A stretch of 64,000 nt of DNA from JAHJKV01 sp963678135 (GCA_963678135.1 OY782667.1:806001-870000); one strand, 5' to 3'. Shown: positions 26,908-37,009, numbered from the stretch's first letter. Notes: a model not told the origin generated them from the letters alone. Program-made: numbers and translations.

Positions 26908-28200
26908 ATGCTTGATATAAAATTTGTACGCGAAAATATAGATACTGTGAAACAGTCTCTTATAAATCGAGGTTCTTCTCTTGATCTAGAAGAGATGCTT
27001 AGCTTGGACGAGCAGCGCAGGGCGCGCATAGTGGAAGTAGAAGCCCTGAAGGCTGAGCGCAATAACACTTCAAAGGAAATATCTGAAAAAAAACGAGCCA
27101 AAGAAGATGCTTCCGCGCTGATTGAGCGTATGTCTCAGGTCTCGGCTACGATCAAAGAACTTGATGCAAGTTTGGCTGAAATAGAGGAAACCCAGCATCA
27201 GTGGCTCTTGGCTTGCCCTAATCTGCCTCATTCTTCCGTACCTATTGGCCAAAGTGAAGAAGATAATCCTGAAATCCGCTTTTGGGGTACAGTGAAAAAT
27301 TTTGACTTTGCTCCAAAAGAGCATTGGGAACTTGGCCTTGCACTTGGAGGGCTTGACTTTGAGCGTGCAGCACGGCTTACAGGCTCACGTTTTGTGGTGC
27401 AAACAGGCTGGGCAGCACGCATGGAGCGAGCTTTAGCTCAATTTATGCTTGATCTGCATGTGGATGAACATGGCATGATAGAAACCATACCACCCTATAT
27501 GGTTAATACCAAAACCATGACCGGAACCGGTCAGCTGCCAAAATTTGCAGAAGATTTGTTTAAGCAGGAAAATTGGGATTACTGGCTTATTCCCACGGCA
27601 GAAGTGCCTTTGACCAATTTACATGCTGGGGAAGTGCTTGATGAAGCAGAGCTGCCCAAAGGCTACTGCGCTTTTACTCCATGCTTCCGCTCTGAGGCTG
27701 GTAGCTATGGCAAAGATACCAAAGGCCTGATTCGTCAGCACCAATTCCATAAAGTTGAAATGGTCTATTTTGCTCATCCAGATAATTCCTATGAAATATT
27801 AGAACAAATGACCGCTCAAGCGGAAAAAGTATTGAAACGGCTTGAGCTACCTTTCCGCACCATAGCGCTTTGTACTGGAGATATGGGCTTTTCCGCAGCA
27901 AAAACTTATGACATAGAAGTTTGGGTGCCTGGGCAAAACACATATCGTGAAATTTCTTCCTGCTCGAATTGTGAAGATTTTCAGGCCAGACGTGCTAATA
28001 TTAAATTCCAGCCAAAGGATTCAGGAAAAAAACAATTTGTGCATACCCTGAATGGTTCAGGACTTGCCGTGGGACGTGCGCTGGTCGCAGTGATTGAGAA
28101 CTATCAGCAAGCAGACGGTTCACTCTTAGTACCAAAAGTGCTTCAGCCTTATATGGGAGGGCTGGAGGTGATTGAGGCGTTGACGTCAGAAAACCTATAG
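26908..28200 (+). CDS. serS: serine-tRNA ligase
   Basis: Charges tRNA-Ser with serine. The 430-residue class II synthetase has the N-terminal antiparallel coiled-coil arm (about 25-105), motif 2 around [20 protein letters not shown] with FHKVEM, and motif 3 [19 protein letters not shown]. Family length is normal. Preceded by AAGGAGAG. Confidence 0.98.
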   Translation: MLDIKFVRENIDTVKQSLINRGSSLDLEEMLSLDEQRRARIVEVEALKAERNNTSKEISEKKRAKEDASALIERMSQVSATIKELDASLAEIEETQHQWLLACPNLPHSSVPIGQSEEDNPEIRFWGTVKNFDFAPKEHWELGLALGGLDFERAARLTGSRFVVQTGWAARMERALAQFMLDLHVDEHGMIETIPPYMVNTKTMTGTGQLPKFAEDLFKQENWDYWLIPTAEVPLTNLHAGEVLDEAELPKGYCAFTPCFRSEAGSYGKDTKGLIRQHQFHKVEMVYFAHPDNSYEILEQMTAQAEKVLKRLELPFRTIALCTGDMGFSAAKTYDIEVWVPGQNTYREISSCSNCEDFQARRANIKFQPKDSGKKQFVHTLNGSGLAVGRALVAVIENYQQADGSLLVPKVLQPYMGGLEVIEALTSENL

Positions 28201-28322
28201 AGCTATAAATAAGGTAAGAAATACTTACAAGTATATATCCAAATAAACAGAGTAAAGCATTACAAAATTGTGCTGAATTTATTGTATAGATTTTAGAATA
28301 TTATATTTGAGGAGTGAAGAAA

Positions 28323-29519
28323 ATGTCGCAAGCACAGTTACTTAAAAGTTTACGACTCAAAAATATCCTTTCTTTTGGGGGAGAAAGCAAAGAAATAAAA
28401 CTTGGGAAACTTAATATACTCATTGGTGCTAACGGTTCTGGCAAATCAAACTTGATTGAAGCTCTTTCACTTTTGCAGGCAGCTCCTAAAAAAATTACGC
28501 ACCCTATGCGAAGACAGGGGGGAGGCGGAGTAAAGGACTGGCTTTGGCAAGGCAAAAAAGATGATGCCTATGCTGAACTGGAGGTAATTGTTTGCAATAC
28601 CATGGAACAAAAAAAAGAAAACAATCAAGATTTCAGGTATTTTTTTGCTTTTTCCATGGCTGGGCAGCGTTTTGAAATGGAAGATGAATTATTAGAATGT
28701 GAAGAAGCTGAGAGCAATAAACCAGAACCTTATTTTTTCTACAAGTACCAAAATAACCACCCTGTGCTTAATGTCCAAGATGGACAACGTGGGCTAAGAC
28801 GTGAGGAAGTAGATTCAGAGCTTTCCATTTTTGCACAGCGAAAAGACCCTGATCAATACCCGGAACTTACATGGGTCGGAGAACAATTGAGCAATATTCG
28901 TATTTATAGAGAATGGGCGTTTGGCCGAACGGCTGAACTGAGGCGTCCGCAAAATGCGGATGCTCCGAACCATTTTCTTGATGAAGATTGCCTTAATTTG
29001 GGCTTGGTTCTTAATTTTCTTAAAAAAAATATACCAGCGAAAAAGAAAATTTTGGAATACTTAAAAATATTTTATGATGAGATAGAAGATTTTGATATAA
29101 TAGTGGAAGGAGGCACGGTTCAACTTTTTTTGCAGGAAAAAAATTTTGCTGTGCCAGCAACCCGTCTCTCTGACGGCACTATTCGCTTTATTTGCTTGCT
29201 TGCTATTCTTTGCCACCCAAAGCCTCCTGCCCTGATTTGTATTGAAGAGCCAGAACTCGGTATGCATCCTGACATTATCCCAACCTTGGCTAAACTGCTT
29301 ATTGAGGCTTCAGAGAAAACTCAGCTTATTGTTACAACGCATTCTGATATTTTAGTGAATGAATTAAACATAATGCCAGATGCTATTCTTGTGTGTGAAA
29401 AAGAAAATGGAGCTACTACAATACAAAATTTAGACCCTGCACTGCTTAAGGAATGGTTAAAAGAATATTCACTGGGTGAACTGTGGCTCAAAGGGGAAAT
29501 AGGGGGAATGCGCTGGTGA
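28323..29519 (+). CDS. AAA-family ATPase (OLD/RecF-like) of a two-gene module
   Basis: A 398-residue SMC/ABC-type ATPase. Walker A is GANGSGKSNLIEALSLLQ (about 35-52). A signature-like segment, RLSDGTIRFICLLAIL, precedes Walker B ICIEEPELGMHPD, and the switch His is in LIVTTHSDILVNEL. ATG 28323 has GAGGAGTGAAG upstream. The stop overlaps the GTG start of the DUF4276 gene by 4 bp. Such ATPases paired with TOPRIM-like partners are recurrent in phage-defence loci (compare PARIS AriA/AriB), so a defence role is a reasonable inference. Confidence 0.9.
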   Translation: MSQAQLLKSLRLKNILSFGGESKEIKLGKLNILIGANGSGKSNLIEALSLLQAAPKKITHPMRRQGGGGVKDWLWQGKKDDAYAELEVIVCNTMEQKKENNQDFRYFFAFSMAGQRFEMEDELLECEEAESNKPEPYFFYKYQNNHPVLNVQDGQRGLRREEVDSELSIFAQRKDPDQYPELTWVGEQLSNIRIYREWAFGRTAELRRPQNADAPNHFLDEDCLNLGLVLNFLKKNIPAKKKILEYLKIFYDEIEDFDIIVEGGTVQLFLQEKNFAVPATRLSDGTIRFICLLAILCHPKPPALICIEEPELGMHPDIIPTLAKLLIEASEKTQLIVTTHSDILVNELNIMPDAILVCEKENGATTIQNLDPALLKEWLKEYSLGELWLKGEIGGMRW

Positions 29520-30127
29520 AGCTGAAAATATATGTAGAAGGAGGCGGTGAAACAAAAAATTTGAAAACACATTGTCGCAAAGGTTTTCGTTCTTTTTTTC
29601 AACAGGCCGGTATTGAAAATTTTACTGTTACTGCTTGTGGTTCACGTCAAACTGCATACAAAGATTTTGGAATAGCTGTAAAAACAGTTGACGAAAATAC
29701 CCTGCCAATTCTTCTTGTGGATAGTGAAGCACCTATATTGGATGAAAATTTTGGAAAACCTTGGGTACATCTTAAGCAACGAGATAACTGGGATAGACCA
29801 AATCAAAGCGATGAAAGCCAAGCCCACCTTATGGTTCAGTGTATGGAGGCTTGGTTTATGGCGGATAAAGAAGCCTTGGAAAAATTTTATGGCAAAGATT
29901 TTCATGAAAACTCTTTACCTAAAAGACAAGACATTGAAAATATCGACAAAAAAGATATTTTTTCCAGCTTAAAAATGGCGGCAAAACAAACAAAAAAAGC
30001 AAATTATGACAAAGGAGCGCATTCTTTTGAAATTCTTAAGAATATTGCTCCTCAAAAAGTAAAAGATGCTTCTCCTTGGGCAAAGAGATTGTTTCAATAT
30101 CTTGAAAATAAATCCGTAGCCAAATAG
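29516..30127 (+). CDS. DUF4276 family protein, partner of the AAA ATPase
   Basis: A 203-residue protein starting at GTG 29516 (overlap GTGA with the ATPase stop). The N-terminus KLKIYVEGGGETKNLKTHCR is the DUF4276 signature: a strand, an acidic Glu and a Gly run as in TOPRIM-like folds. ILLVDSEAP provides a second acidic motif and VQCMEAWFMAD a third conserved block. Homologues sit beside ATPases. It is probably the effector or nuclease-like subunit. Nuclease activity is inference. Confidence 0.88.
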   Translation: MKLKIYVEGGGETKNLKTHCRKGFRSFFQQAGIENFTVTACGSRQTAYKDFGIAVKTVDENTLPILLVDSEAPILDENFGKPWVHLKQRDNWDRPNQSDESQAHLMVQCMEAWFMADKEALEKFYGKDFHENSLPKRQDIENIDKKDIFSSLKMAAKQTKKANYDKGAHSFEILKNIAPQKVKDASPWAKRLFQYLENKSVAK

Positions 30128-30129
30128 TT

Positions 30130-30164
30130 TTGGGGCTACATCGGGTGGTTGCCCCAATTTTTTT
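30130..30164 (+). terminator. intrinsic terminator after the ATPase/DUF4276 module
   Basis: A perfect 7-bp stem (TTGGGGC at 30130-30136 with GCCCCAA at 30151-30157) is followed directly by a run of seven T. It closes the two-gene transcript and isolates it from the AroA-like gene downstream. Confidence 0.9.
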
Positions 30165-30289
30165 GATAAGAAATTTTGTTCTTTGAGAATTCTGTTTTGC
30201 AATATATACGAAAGCACATAAGTATATACGAGCCATAGTACAGTATGTACAAAAAAACAGTGTACTGTTGATTGAAGCAAGTAGGTATA

Positions 30290-31942
30290 ATGACACACGA
30301 ATTTGATAATACACCCACAGAGAATAAAAGTATAAGTGACAAGCCCACAAGCGATTCGATTAAAGAAGAGCGATTTCAGGAGCTTACAAGCATTGATGCT
30401 CAGATCCTTGAGCTTATCACCTTACGGGGCAGGCTGCAGCGCAAGGAATCTGCTTGGAGGCGTTCTAAAGGATTGCCACGCATAGACCCTGCGCTAGAAA
30501 AGAAGCTTTGGAGTCAGTGGGAGCAAGCTGGTAAAGATATTGGTGTTGGTTCAAAACTTTTGCGCCAAATTTTTAATCAACTCAATCTGCTTGGTGATGA
30601 ATCTGCTCAAATTAAACGCAAAAAAGACACGGCCTATGTTCTGAGCCCACGTCACGAACCACTCAAGCTCATTACACCTGCTCCGCGCTGCCTCATAACA
30701 ACGCGCATGTGGACTGTTCTTGCTGCACTGTCAGGGCAGGAACTTTTTTTGCCGGGTGTTATTCAAAACGATCCGCTTGTGGAATTGATTAAGGCCATGA
30801 ACCAAGCAGGGGCAGCTCTTTCATGGTCAGATGAAGGAGTCGTGAGTTCTGGGAGTGAAGAACCCTTAGATTTTGAAGATAAGCTGATTTATGTGGGGGA
30901 TGACCCCATGAACTTGTATTTGTGCATTGCTCTTTCCTTAACCGGAACCGGTCGGGTAAAATTCTCTGGTGGAGCAAGCCTGAAAATGTTGGATATACGA
31001 GCCTTGAATGAAGTACTTTTGCCTTTGGGGGCGCGTATTGTTCCTCTGAATCCTCATGGCAAGGGGCTTCCGGCCAGACTGGAATGTGGCGGTTTTGTCC
31101 AATCAAAACTTGCTTTGCCCAAGGAAGTGCCAAGCGGATTTATTGCTGGCTTAGTGCTCATGGCTTGGGCTTTCCCACAAGGGCTGTCTCTTTCTTTTGA
31201 TTCAGCCCAGATTGCAACAGAAGCAGCACAAGCCGCGGATATACTTCGTGCTTGCGGAGTGCAGGTTGTTAATGATGCTGTATCGTGTACGGTGTCTACA
31301 GGCATTCCTGTGCTTCCTGAAGACCCTAGGCTTCAAGCTGATCCAATACTTTCAGCCTACTTACTGGCCTTGCCTTTTTTTGCAGGAGGGCAAGTGACCC
31401 TCAGCGATATACAGCCTGAACTTCTTGAAATTTCGAGCATTCAGCATTTGATTGCTCTTGGTGCAGATATAAGCATAGACAACAAAGCAATGCTTTCCAG
31501 TACAAAGCTCAGACCAAGCAGCAATATTGATTTTGGAGCAAGCCCTGAACTCTTACCTTTAGGCCTTGTGCTTGCTTTACTTACCAAAAAAGAGATTCGT
31601 CTTGCTCTTACAGGTCAAAGCAGTGAAAATATTGATTTAGCCTGCCAATTTTTGGATCGCGTAGCTGCTTCCTATACTCTGGAAACAGATTGCTTTATCA
31701 TAAGGCCGGCCATGCTTGGTTGGCAGGGCGAATGGACCAGTCCTGATCCTTTCTACTGTTTAGCTGCTGCCTTGCTTGCTTTTATCAATCCCGGAATTGC
31801 CTTGGAAAACCCCGGGCAGCTGACCAGTATTTGGCCCCAATTTTGGAATATTTATAATACATTACCAAGCGGAACAATGCGCTCTGCTCCGGTTAAGGAA
31901 CGTATACATGACACACCCAAACGCAAACGAATCAAAACGTAA
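30290..31942 (+). CDS. divergent EPSP-synthase-like protein with N-terminal chorismate-mutase-like domain
   Basis: 550 residues. About 25-100 resemble AroQ chorismate mutase (SIDAQILELITLRGRLQRKE, DPALEKKLW). The rest follows the 5-enolpyruvylshikimate-3-phosphate synthase fold, with a GDDPMNLYLCIALSLTGTG block at the place of the family's GNAGTAMR motif and a VPSGFIAGLVLMAWA repeat segment. The canonical N-terminal Lys-Ser substrate motif is replaced (TPAPRCLITTRMWTVL). Related bacteria carry a similar divergent aroA in their aromatic clusters; I infer a role in chorismate synthesis. ATG 30290 chosen. Confidence 0.8.
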   Translation: MTHEFDNTPTENKSISDKPTSDSIKEERFQELTSIDAQILELITLRGRLQRKESAWRRSKGLPRIDPALEKKLWSQWEQAGKDIGVGSKLLRQIFNQLNLLGDESAQIKRKKDTAYVLSPRHEPLKLITPAPRCLITTRMWTVLAALSGQELFLPGVIQNDPLVELIKAMNQAGAALSWSDEGVVSSGSEEPLDFEDKLIYVGDDPMNLYLCIALSLTGTGRVKFSGGASLKMLDIRALNEVLLPLGARIVPLNPHGKGLPARLECGGFVQSKLALPKEVPSGFIAGLVLMAWAFPQGLSLSFDSAQIATEAAQAADILRACGVQVVNDAVSCTVSTGIPVLPEDPRLQADPILSAYLLALPFFAGGQVTLSDIQPELLEISSIQHLIALGADISIDNKAMLSSTKLRPSSNIDFGASPELLPLGLVLALLTKKEIRLALTGQSSENIDLACQFLDRVAASYTLETDCFIIRPAMLGWQGEWTSPDPFYCLAAALLAFINPGIALENPGQLTSIWPQFWNIYNTLPSGTMRSAPVKERIHDTPKRKRIKT

Positions 31943-32231
31943 AGCCTTGACTGATACGCAAAACCTGCAAAAGCGAATTGCTGAGCTGCACGAGGAAATT
32001 GCTCGTTTTTCTTTGGAACTTGCACACTGTGAAACTGCTCAGGCAGGGTTTCGAGCCAAGGAAGATGCGGTGCAAGGCATTTCTTATGCTGCTGAAATCT
32101 TTGAATTACAACAAGAAAAATTGCGTCTAAAAGTGGAAATAGAGCTTTTAGAAAAAAAGATACGGCGTTTAGAGCTTGGCTATGCTGAAGAAGGACAAGC
32201 TCTCAGCTCAGGCAGTGATCCTCTTTTTTAG
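31908..32231 (+). CDS. small coiled-coil protein overlapping the AroA-like gene
   Basis: A 107-residue protein, mostly one Lys/Glu/Leu-rich coiled coil (about 10-90) with a disordered C-terminus. Its ATG lies 35 bp inside the upstream gene, implying translational coupling. Function not recognised. Composition is like short DUF-type coiled-coil proteins that accompany biosynthetic operons; no function is claimed. Confidence 0.65.
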   Translation: MTHPNANESKRKALTDTQNLQKRIAELHEEIARFSLELAHCETAQAGFRAKEDAVQGISYAAEIFELQQEKLRLKVEIELLEKKIRRLELGYAEEGQALSSGSDPLF

Positions 32232-32278
32232 AAACAGCATGGCCTGAACCTACAGTATACTGATACATCAAAAAATAC

Positions 32279-34195
32279 ATGCCAAAAAATATTACGCAAA
32301 AAATTATTTCCACGCACCTTGTGAGTGGAAAAATGCTGCCTGAAACCGAGATAGGTCTGCGTATAGATCAAAGCTTGACCCAAGATGCAACAGGCACCAT
32401 GGCTTGTTTGCAATTTGAAGCCATGGGCGTACCTCGTGTGAAAACAGAGCTTTCTGTTTCGTATGTGGATCATAATACTTTGCAGATGGGCTATCGCAAT
32501 GCTGATGACCATCGTTACCTGCGTTCCATGGCTGCACAATACGGTATTGTTTTTTCGCCTCCGGGTACAGGTATTTGCCATCAGCTACACCTTGAAAATT
32601 TTGCTAAGCCCGGGAAAACATTGATCGGAAGCGATTCTCATACCCCCACGGCCGGAGGACTGGGGTGTCTTGGCATAGGGGCTGGCGGTCTTTCTGTGGC
32701 CTTGGCCATGGCTGGTGAGCCGTATTTTTTATCCATGCCCAAGGTGGTCAATGTGTATTTGAGCGGTCAGCTCAAGGCCTGGACTGCTGCCAAAGATATT
32801 ATTTTGTTTCTTTTGGGCAAGCTCTCAGTCAAAGGCGGAGGGGGAAAAATTTTTGAATTTTCAGGGCCAGGAGTCAAGGAATTGACCGTGCCTCAACGCG
32901 CAACCATCACGAATATGGGGGCAGAACTGGGTGCTACTGCTTCAATTTTTCCTTCAGACGAACAAAGCCTGTCTTTTTTAAGTAGCATGGGGCGACAAGC
33001 TGACTGGCTACGCCTCGAAGCTGATGCAAAGGCAGACTATGAAGAGCGCATAGAGATAGATCTTTGTGCATTAGAGCCACTGGTTGCCCAGCCACATATG
33101 CCAGATCGTGTGGTTCCTGTTCGGGACTTGGCCGGACTTCAGGTTGAGCAGGTTGCAATTGGCTCATGTACAAACTCTTCTTATGAAGACCTAAAAACAA
33201 CGGCTTTGATCCTTGCTCAAGCAAAGCATAAAATACAAACGGAGCTGCTTATTTCCCCGGGTTCTAAGCAAGTGTTACAAATGCTCGCTGCTGAAAATCT
33301 TTTAGCTTCTTTTTTTCAGACAGGTGCAAGGCTTTTGGAATGCTCCTGCGGGCCTTGTATTGGCATGGGAGGGTCTCCCTGTTCGGCCGGAGTTTCAGTA
33401 CGCACCTTTAATCGTAATTTTGAAGGGCGTTCAGGCACAAAGGATGGACAAATTTATCTGACTTCAGCTCAAACCGCGGTTAATATTGCGCTTGCTGGAA
33501 AATTTACAGATCCCAAAGACTGGGGCAAAGCAGCAAAAAAAATTACACTTCCCAAAAGTATGCCTTGCATTCGTGAGCTTTTTGTTTTTCCGCCTGAAAA
33601 ATCAGAAGGCACTTCGGTGATTATGGGGCCAAATATTGTGAAGCTGGAGGAATTTTCTCCTTTACCAAAACAAGTGCAAGCCACTGTTTTTATAAAAGTT
33701 GGAGATAATATTAGCACTGACCATATTCTACCTGCCGGACCAGAAATCACTGCGCTTCGTTCCAATATCCCGGCAATTTCACAGCATATTTTTTCTCGTA
33801 TAGAAGAGGGGTTTGCTCAGCGTATTCAAAGTCAAGGGCTTGGCCTTATTCTTGGGGGTGAAAATTATGGGCAAGGTTCAAGCAGGGAGCACGCTGCTTT
33901 AGGACCAAGGTACTTGGGGATTCAGTTTGTTTTGGTCAAAAGTTTAGCCCGTATCCATAGAGCCAATCTCATCAATTTTGGCATACTTCCATTGCTTTTG
34001 GCTGATGCAAAAGAGTATGAATACATAGAGCAAGGGCAAGTTGTAGTTTTTGATACCACAAACATTCGCCCAAAAGAATCATTTCAGATTTGTTGCCAAG
34101 GAAAACAAATCTCCATAAATAACGATTTGACGGAAAAAGAACTGGATATTATCAAAGCTGGTGGATTGCTCAATTATGTGAGCAGGCAACAGTGA
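32279..34195 (+). CDS. aconitate hydratase
   Basis: Isomerises citrate and isocitrate through a 4Fe-4S cluster. At 638 residues it is the shorter aconitase form seen in anaerobic bacteria. Cluster ligands are in IGSCTNSSYEDL and LECSCGPCIGMGGSPCS. The N-terminal DHNTLQMGYRNADDHRYL and IGSDSHTPTAGGLGCLG blocks and the C-terminal swivel (ISTDHILPAGPE, NYGQGSSREHAALGPRYLG) are intact. It lies upstream of ppiD. A related dehydratase such as homoaconitase is less likely but not excluded by sequence reading. Confidence 0.92.
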   Translation: MPKNITQKIISTHLVSGKMLPETEIGLRIDQSLTQDATGTMACLQFEAMGVPRVKTELSVSYVDHNTLQMGYRNADDHRYLRSMAAQYGIVFSPPGTGICHQLHLENFAKPGKTLIGSDSHTPTAGGLGCLGIGAGGLSVALAMAGEPYFLSMPKVVNVYLSGQLKAWTAAKDIILFLLGKLSVKGGGGKIFEFSGPGVKELTVPQRATITNMGAELGATASIFPSDEQSLSFLSSMGRQADWLRLEADAKADYEERIEIDLCALEPLVAQPHMPDRVVPVRDLAGLQVEQVAIGSCTNSSYEDLKTTALILAQAKHKIQTELLISPGSKQVLQMLAAENLLASFFQTGARLLECSCGPCIGMGGSPCSAGVSVRTFNRNFEGRSGTKDGQIYLTSAQTAVNIALAGKFTDPKDWGKAAKKITLPKSMPCIRELFVFPPEKSEGTSVIMGPNIVKLEEFSPLPKQVQATVFIKVGDNISTDHILPAGPEITALRSNIPAISQHIFSRIEEGFAQRIQSQGLGLILGGENYGQGSSREHAALGPRYLGIQFVLVKSLARIHRANLINFGILPLLLADAKEYEYIEQGQVVVFDTTNIRPKESFQICCQGKQISINNDLTEKELDIIKAGGLLNYVSRQQ

Positions 34196-34232
34196 AAAAA
34201 GAGCAGTAACACATACACAAAAGGAATGTTCT

Positions 34233-36047
34233 ATGCTTGATAAGATGCGTGACAATGCCCAGAGTTGGGGAATAAAAATCATTTTCGTCATCATCATTCT
34301 CGCCTTTATCTTTGCCTTTGCCGGCCCAAATGGTTCAGAGGTTTCGGTTTTGGCCTATGTTAATGGTGAGCCCATAAGCGTGAGCCAATTTCAGCGAGAA
34401 CTCAGCCAGCGTGAGGATAGCTCGCAGGCAAGCCGTGGGCAAATACTTGCAGAACTCATCAGCACCGAGCTGCTTCGTCAACTCGCGGTTCAAAATGGAA
34501 TTATTATTACTGATGGCGAAGTTCGCAATTATATTCAATCAATGCCTGCATTTCAAACAGACTCTCAGTTTGATCTTCAAAAATACAAAAGCATGGTGAG
34601 CGATCCTGAATCTTTTGAACAAAAAGTAAGGCATGGTTTTCTTGAAAATAAAATGGGCAGGTTTTTTTCTTTGCTCGCTAGCCCTATTGAACTGGAAGCG
34701 CGCCCTATTTTTATGTGGCAAAATGAGCAAACTACAGTAAACTATGCTCTTATTTCCGTGGCGGACTATATACAAAGCGCGAGAGTAGAAGAGGAAGAAA
34801 TGCAAAGCTATTATGATAATAATATAGAATCCTTTGCTTTGCCGGAAAAAAATACATTTGAAACTCTTGTTTTGAGTCCAAAGTCACTTGCACGAAATAT
34901 GCACATCAGCGAAGAAGAAATTCTTGATTTTTATGAGCAGTTTTCTGCTAATCTTCTGGCACCGGAATACTTTACTTACAAGGAAATATTTATCCCTTTT
35001 GGTCAGCAGTCTACGCAGCATGATATGGACGAGCTTTCGGCTCAAGCGGGTAAAATTTTAGAAGATATTGCTTCAGGCATATCTTTTGAGTTGCTGGCCT
35101 CTGAAAATCCGCGCCCGAATGATCCTAGGCCCGGGCAGTCCAAAACAGTTTCAGGGCAAGAAATTACCCCCACGCTTTTCACGGCTTTAGCAAATTTAGA
35201 GGTTGGAGCAATCAGCGAACCTCTTGCTACTGATGAAGGTATTGTCATTGTACGGCTGGAGGATAGGAAAGAAGCGAGTCCCTTAAGTCTTGAGGATGCT
35301 CGTGAGGATATTATACAGCGTTTGACCCAAGAAAAAGCAGAAGAAAAGCTGGATGATTATGTGGAAAAAGTCATTGCCGTACTGAGCCAAGGAAAAAGCA
35401 TGGCTGAAGCTGCTACCAGTATTGATATACCCTTAGGCCAGACAGGGGCAGTGTCCAAGGAAGAGCTTGCTACAGATTTTGGCTTAACACCTGAAACAGC
35501 AGAGGAACTTTCTGCTTTGGAGCAAAATGAACCCACACTTGTTCCGGTTCGCCTCAAAGATGGCTACTTACTTGTGACGCGCCTTACAAGAGAGGAAGCT
35601 CGCACTCAAACACTGGAAGAAGTACGGCCAAGTATCAGCTCTACCCTGCTTATGACCAATGCTTCTGAACAGGCCAAAGCCAAAGCTCTGGCAATCATTG
35701 CAGGAGAGGCCAAAGCACCTAGCTTAAAAGAATCACAATATTTTTCACGCAGTGGGCCTGCGCCTGTGGCCGGAGTCAATACAATTATGATTGAAGATGC
35801 TTTTGCTACTGCCCCGGGCGAATGGTTGGCTTCAGCCTATCCGGTGCGAGAAGGCTATCTTATAGCAAAAGCCGGCACGCGCACTGCTCCAAGCGATGCA
35901 CAATGGCTACTCCAAGAAAAAGGCTGGCTGCAAACTGCTCAAGAGATCAACAGGCAAGAACTGAATATTGCCTTTCAGCAGTATCTCATAGGCACAGCAG
36001 AAGAAAAGGGCTTGATTGAAATCGTTCGCAAGGATCTGATCCAATAG
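34233..36047 (+). CDS. ppiD: membrane-anchored peptidyl-prolyl isomerase PpiD/SurA-type
   Basis: A 604-residue periplasmic folding factor. A short cytoplasmic N-terminus (MLDKMRDNAQSWGIK) leads to one transmembrane helix (IIFVIIILAFIFAFAG), then a SurA_N-like chaperone domain (YVNGEPISVSQFQRELS) and a parvulin rotamase domain (about 250-360, with KTVSGQEITPTLFTALAN and EPLATDEGIVIVRLEDR). The C-terminal region is helical. Architecture and length match PpiD. Preceded by AAGGAATG. Confidence 0.92.
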   Translation: MLDKMRDNAQSWGIKIIFVIIILAFIFAFAGPNGSEVSVLAYVNGEPISVSQFQRELSQREDSSQASRGQILAELISTELLRQLAVQNGIIITDGEVRNYIQSMPAFQTDSQFDLQKYKSMVSDPESFEQKVRHGFLENKMGRFFSLLASPIELEARPIFMWQNEQTTVNYALISVADYIQSARVEEEEMQSYYDNNIESFALPEKNTFETLVLSPKSLARNMHISEEEILDFYEQFSANLLAPEYFTYKEIFIPFGQQSTQHDMDELSAQAGKILEDIASGISFELLASENPRPNDPRPGQSKTVSGQEITPTLFTALANLEVGAISEPLATDEGIVIVRLEDRKEASPLSLEDAREDIIQRLTQEKAEEKLDDYVEKVIAVLSQGKSMAEAATSIDIPLGQTGAVSKEELATDFGLTPETAEELSALEQNEPTLVPVRLKDGYLLVTRLTREEARTQTLEEVRPSISSTLLMTNASEQAKAKALAIIAGEAKAPSLKESQYFSRSGPAPVAGVNTIMIEDAFATAPGEWLASAYPVREGYLIAKAGTRTAPSDAQWLLQEKGWLQTAQEINRQELNIAFQQYLIGTAEEKGLIEIVRKDLIQ

Positions 36048-36159
36048 GTAATCTACAAAGAAAGAGCGGAACTGTCGCGACTTCGCGCAACATAAGGAGA
36101 ACTACTCCGTTAGGCTCTTTTGCTTTTTTTTTGGAAGGGGGAGGGAGCGAGCAAAGGGC

Positions 36160-36984
36160 TTAAAAAGTTTCGTCTTCGCTTAAGAACGCAAGCCCTTTTT
36201 TCAGTGCTACAATGAGTTGTTTGACGTCTTTGAGCTCAATCAGTCTATCCATGGCTGTTCTGTATGTTGGAAATTTATTATTGCTTTGAATATTGCTGAT
36301 GATTTTGTGATAGCGTTGCACTCCCATGCCTGCAATGGTTTCTAAAAGCTCGCTTAAGATGTCTTGTGCTATTTGCTGGCTTTGTGGATGCTGATACACA
36401 GCTGACCAATCCGTAGACCTTTTCCCGTATTCATAGTGTGTTGTAAATTCTTTGACTATTTCAAGCATTTGCTCTTTATGGCTGGCCATTTTTTCATTTT
36501 CCAAGCCAAAAAGAATGGGCTTGGCTTGAAATTCATTTATTTCAGGCAGTGTTCCGCGTACTGAGACCAAAAAGTAGCGGATCAAAGGGCGGGGAAGCGT
36601 GCCTTTAATAAATTCTTTTCTGCTTGTTGCCTCACGATTACTGCCATCAGGCGCCAGAACTGGTTTTTTATAAGGCCGGACGCAGGCAAATTCCACAAGA
36701 ACTCGACCTATTATATCTTTTTGCCTTCTGCTTGGGCGTAAGTAAGCATCAAGTGTTTCCTGCATTACTTCGGCGTATTCTTTCTTGAATACCTGCATGG
36801 ATGTATAGCCCTGAAAGGCTTTTTTGATGATACTGTCGATTTCAATTTTGGATATGCCGGTTTCAAGCATTTTTGTTTTAAGCTGTCGCGAAAAGGTCAA
36901 GATTTGCTTTCTGCTTGCCTGCAACGCAAGCTCATACAGAAGATTACTGACCTTTGTTATGTATTCGGAATCATGTTCAGGCAT
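36160..36984 (-). CDS. unrecognised protein flanking the Cas13b CRISPR locus
   Basis: A 274-residue soluble, basic, helical protein. The start is most likely ATG 36984 (MPEHDSEYITKVSNLLYELA), because upstream in-frame sequence is a CAGCACCCAGCGCAGG-type tandem repeat. No signal peptide, membrane helix, RxxxxH motif or known nuclease motif was seen. It lies on the same strand as cas13b, just past the array and its hairpin. It does not resemble Csx27 or Csx28, the known VI-B accessories, which have membrane segments or HEPN-like motifs. Link to the CRISPR system is positional only. Confidence 0.65.
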   Translation of the reverse strand: MPEHDSEYITKVSNLLYELALQASRKQILTFSRQLKTKMLETGISKIEIDSIIKKAFQGYTSMQVFKKEYAEVMQETLDAYLRPSRRQKDIIGRVLVEFACVRPYKKPVLAPDGSNREATSRKEFIKGTLPRPLIRYFLVSVRGTLPEINEFQAKPILFGLENEKMASHKEQMLEIVKEFTTHYEYGKRSTDWSAVYQHPQSQQIAQDILSELLETIAGMGVQRYHKIISNIQSNNKFPTYRTAMDRLIELKDVKQLIVALKKGLAFLSEDETF

Positions 36985-37009
36985 AGAGTTTTCTCTTGAG
37001 GCAAAAGTA

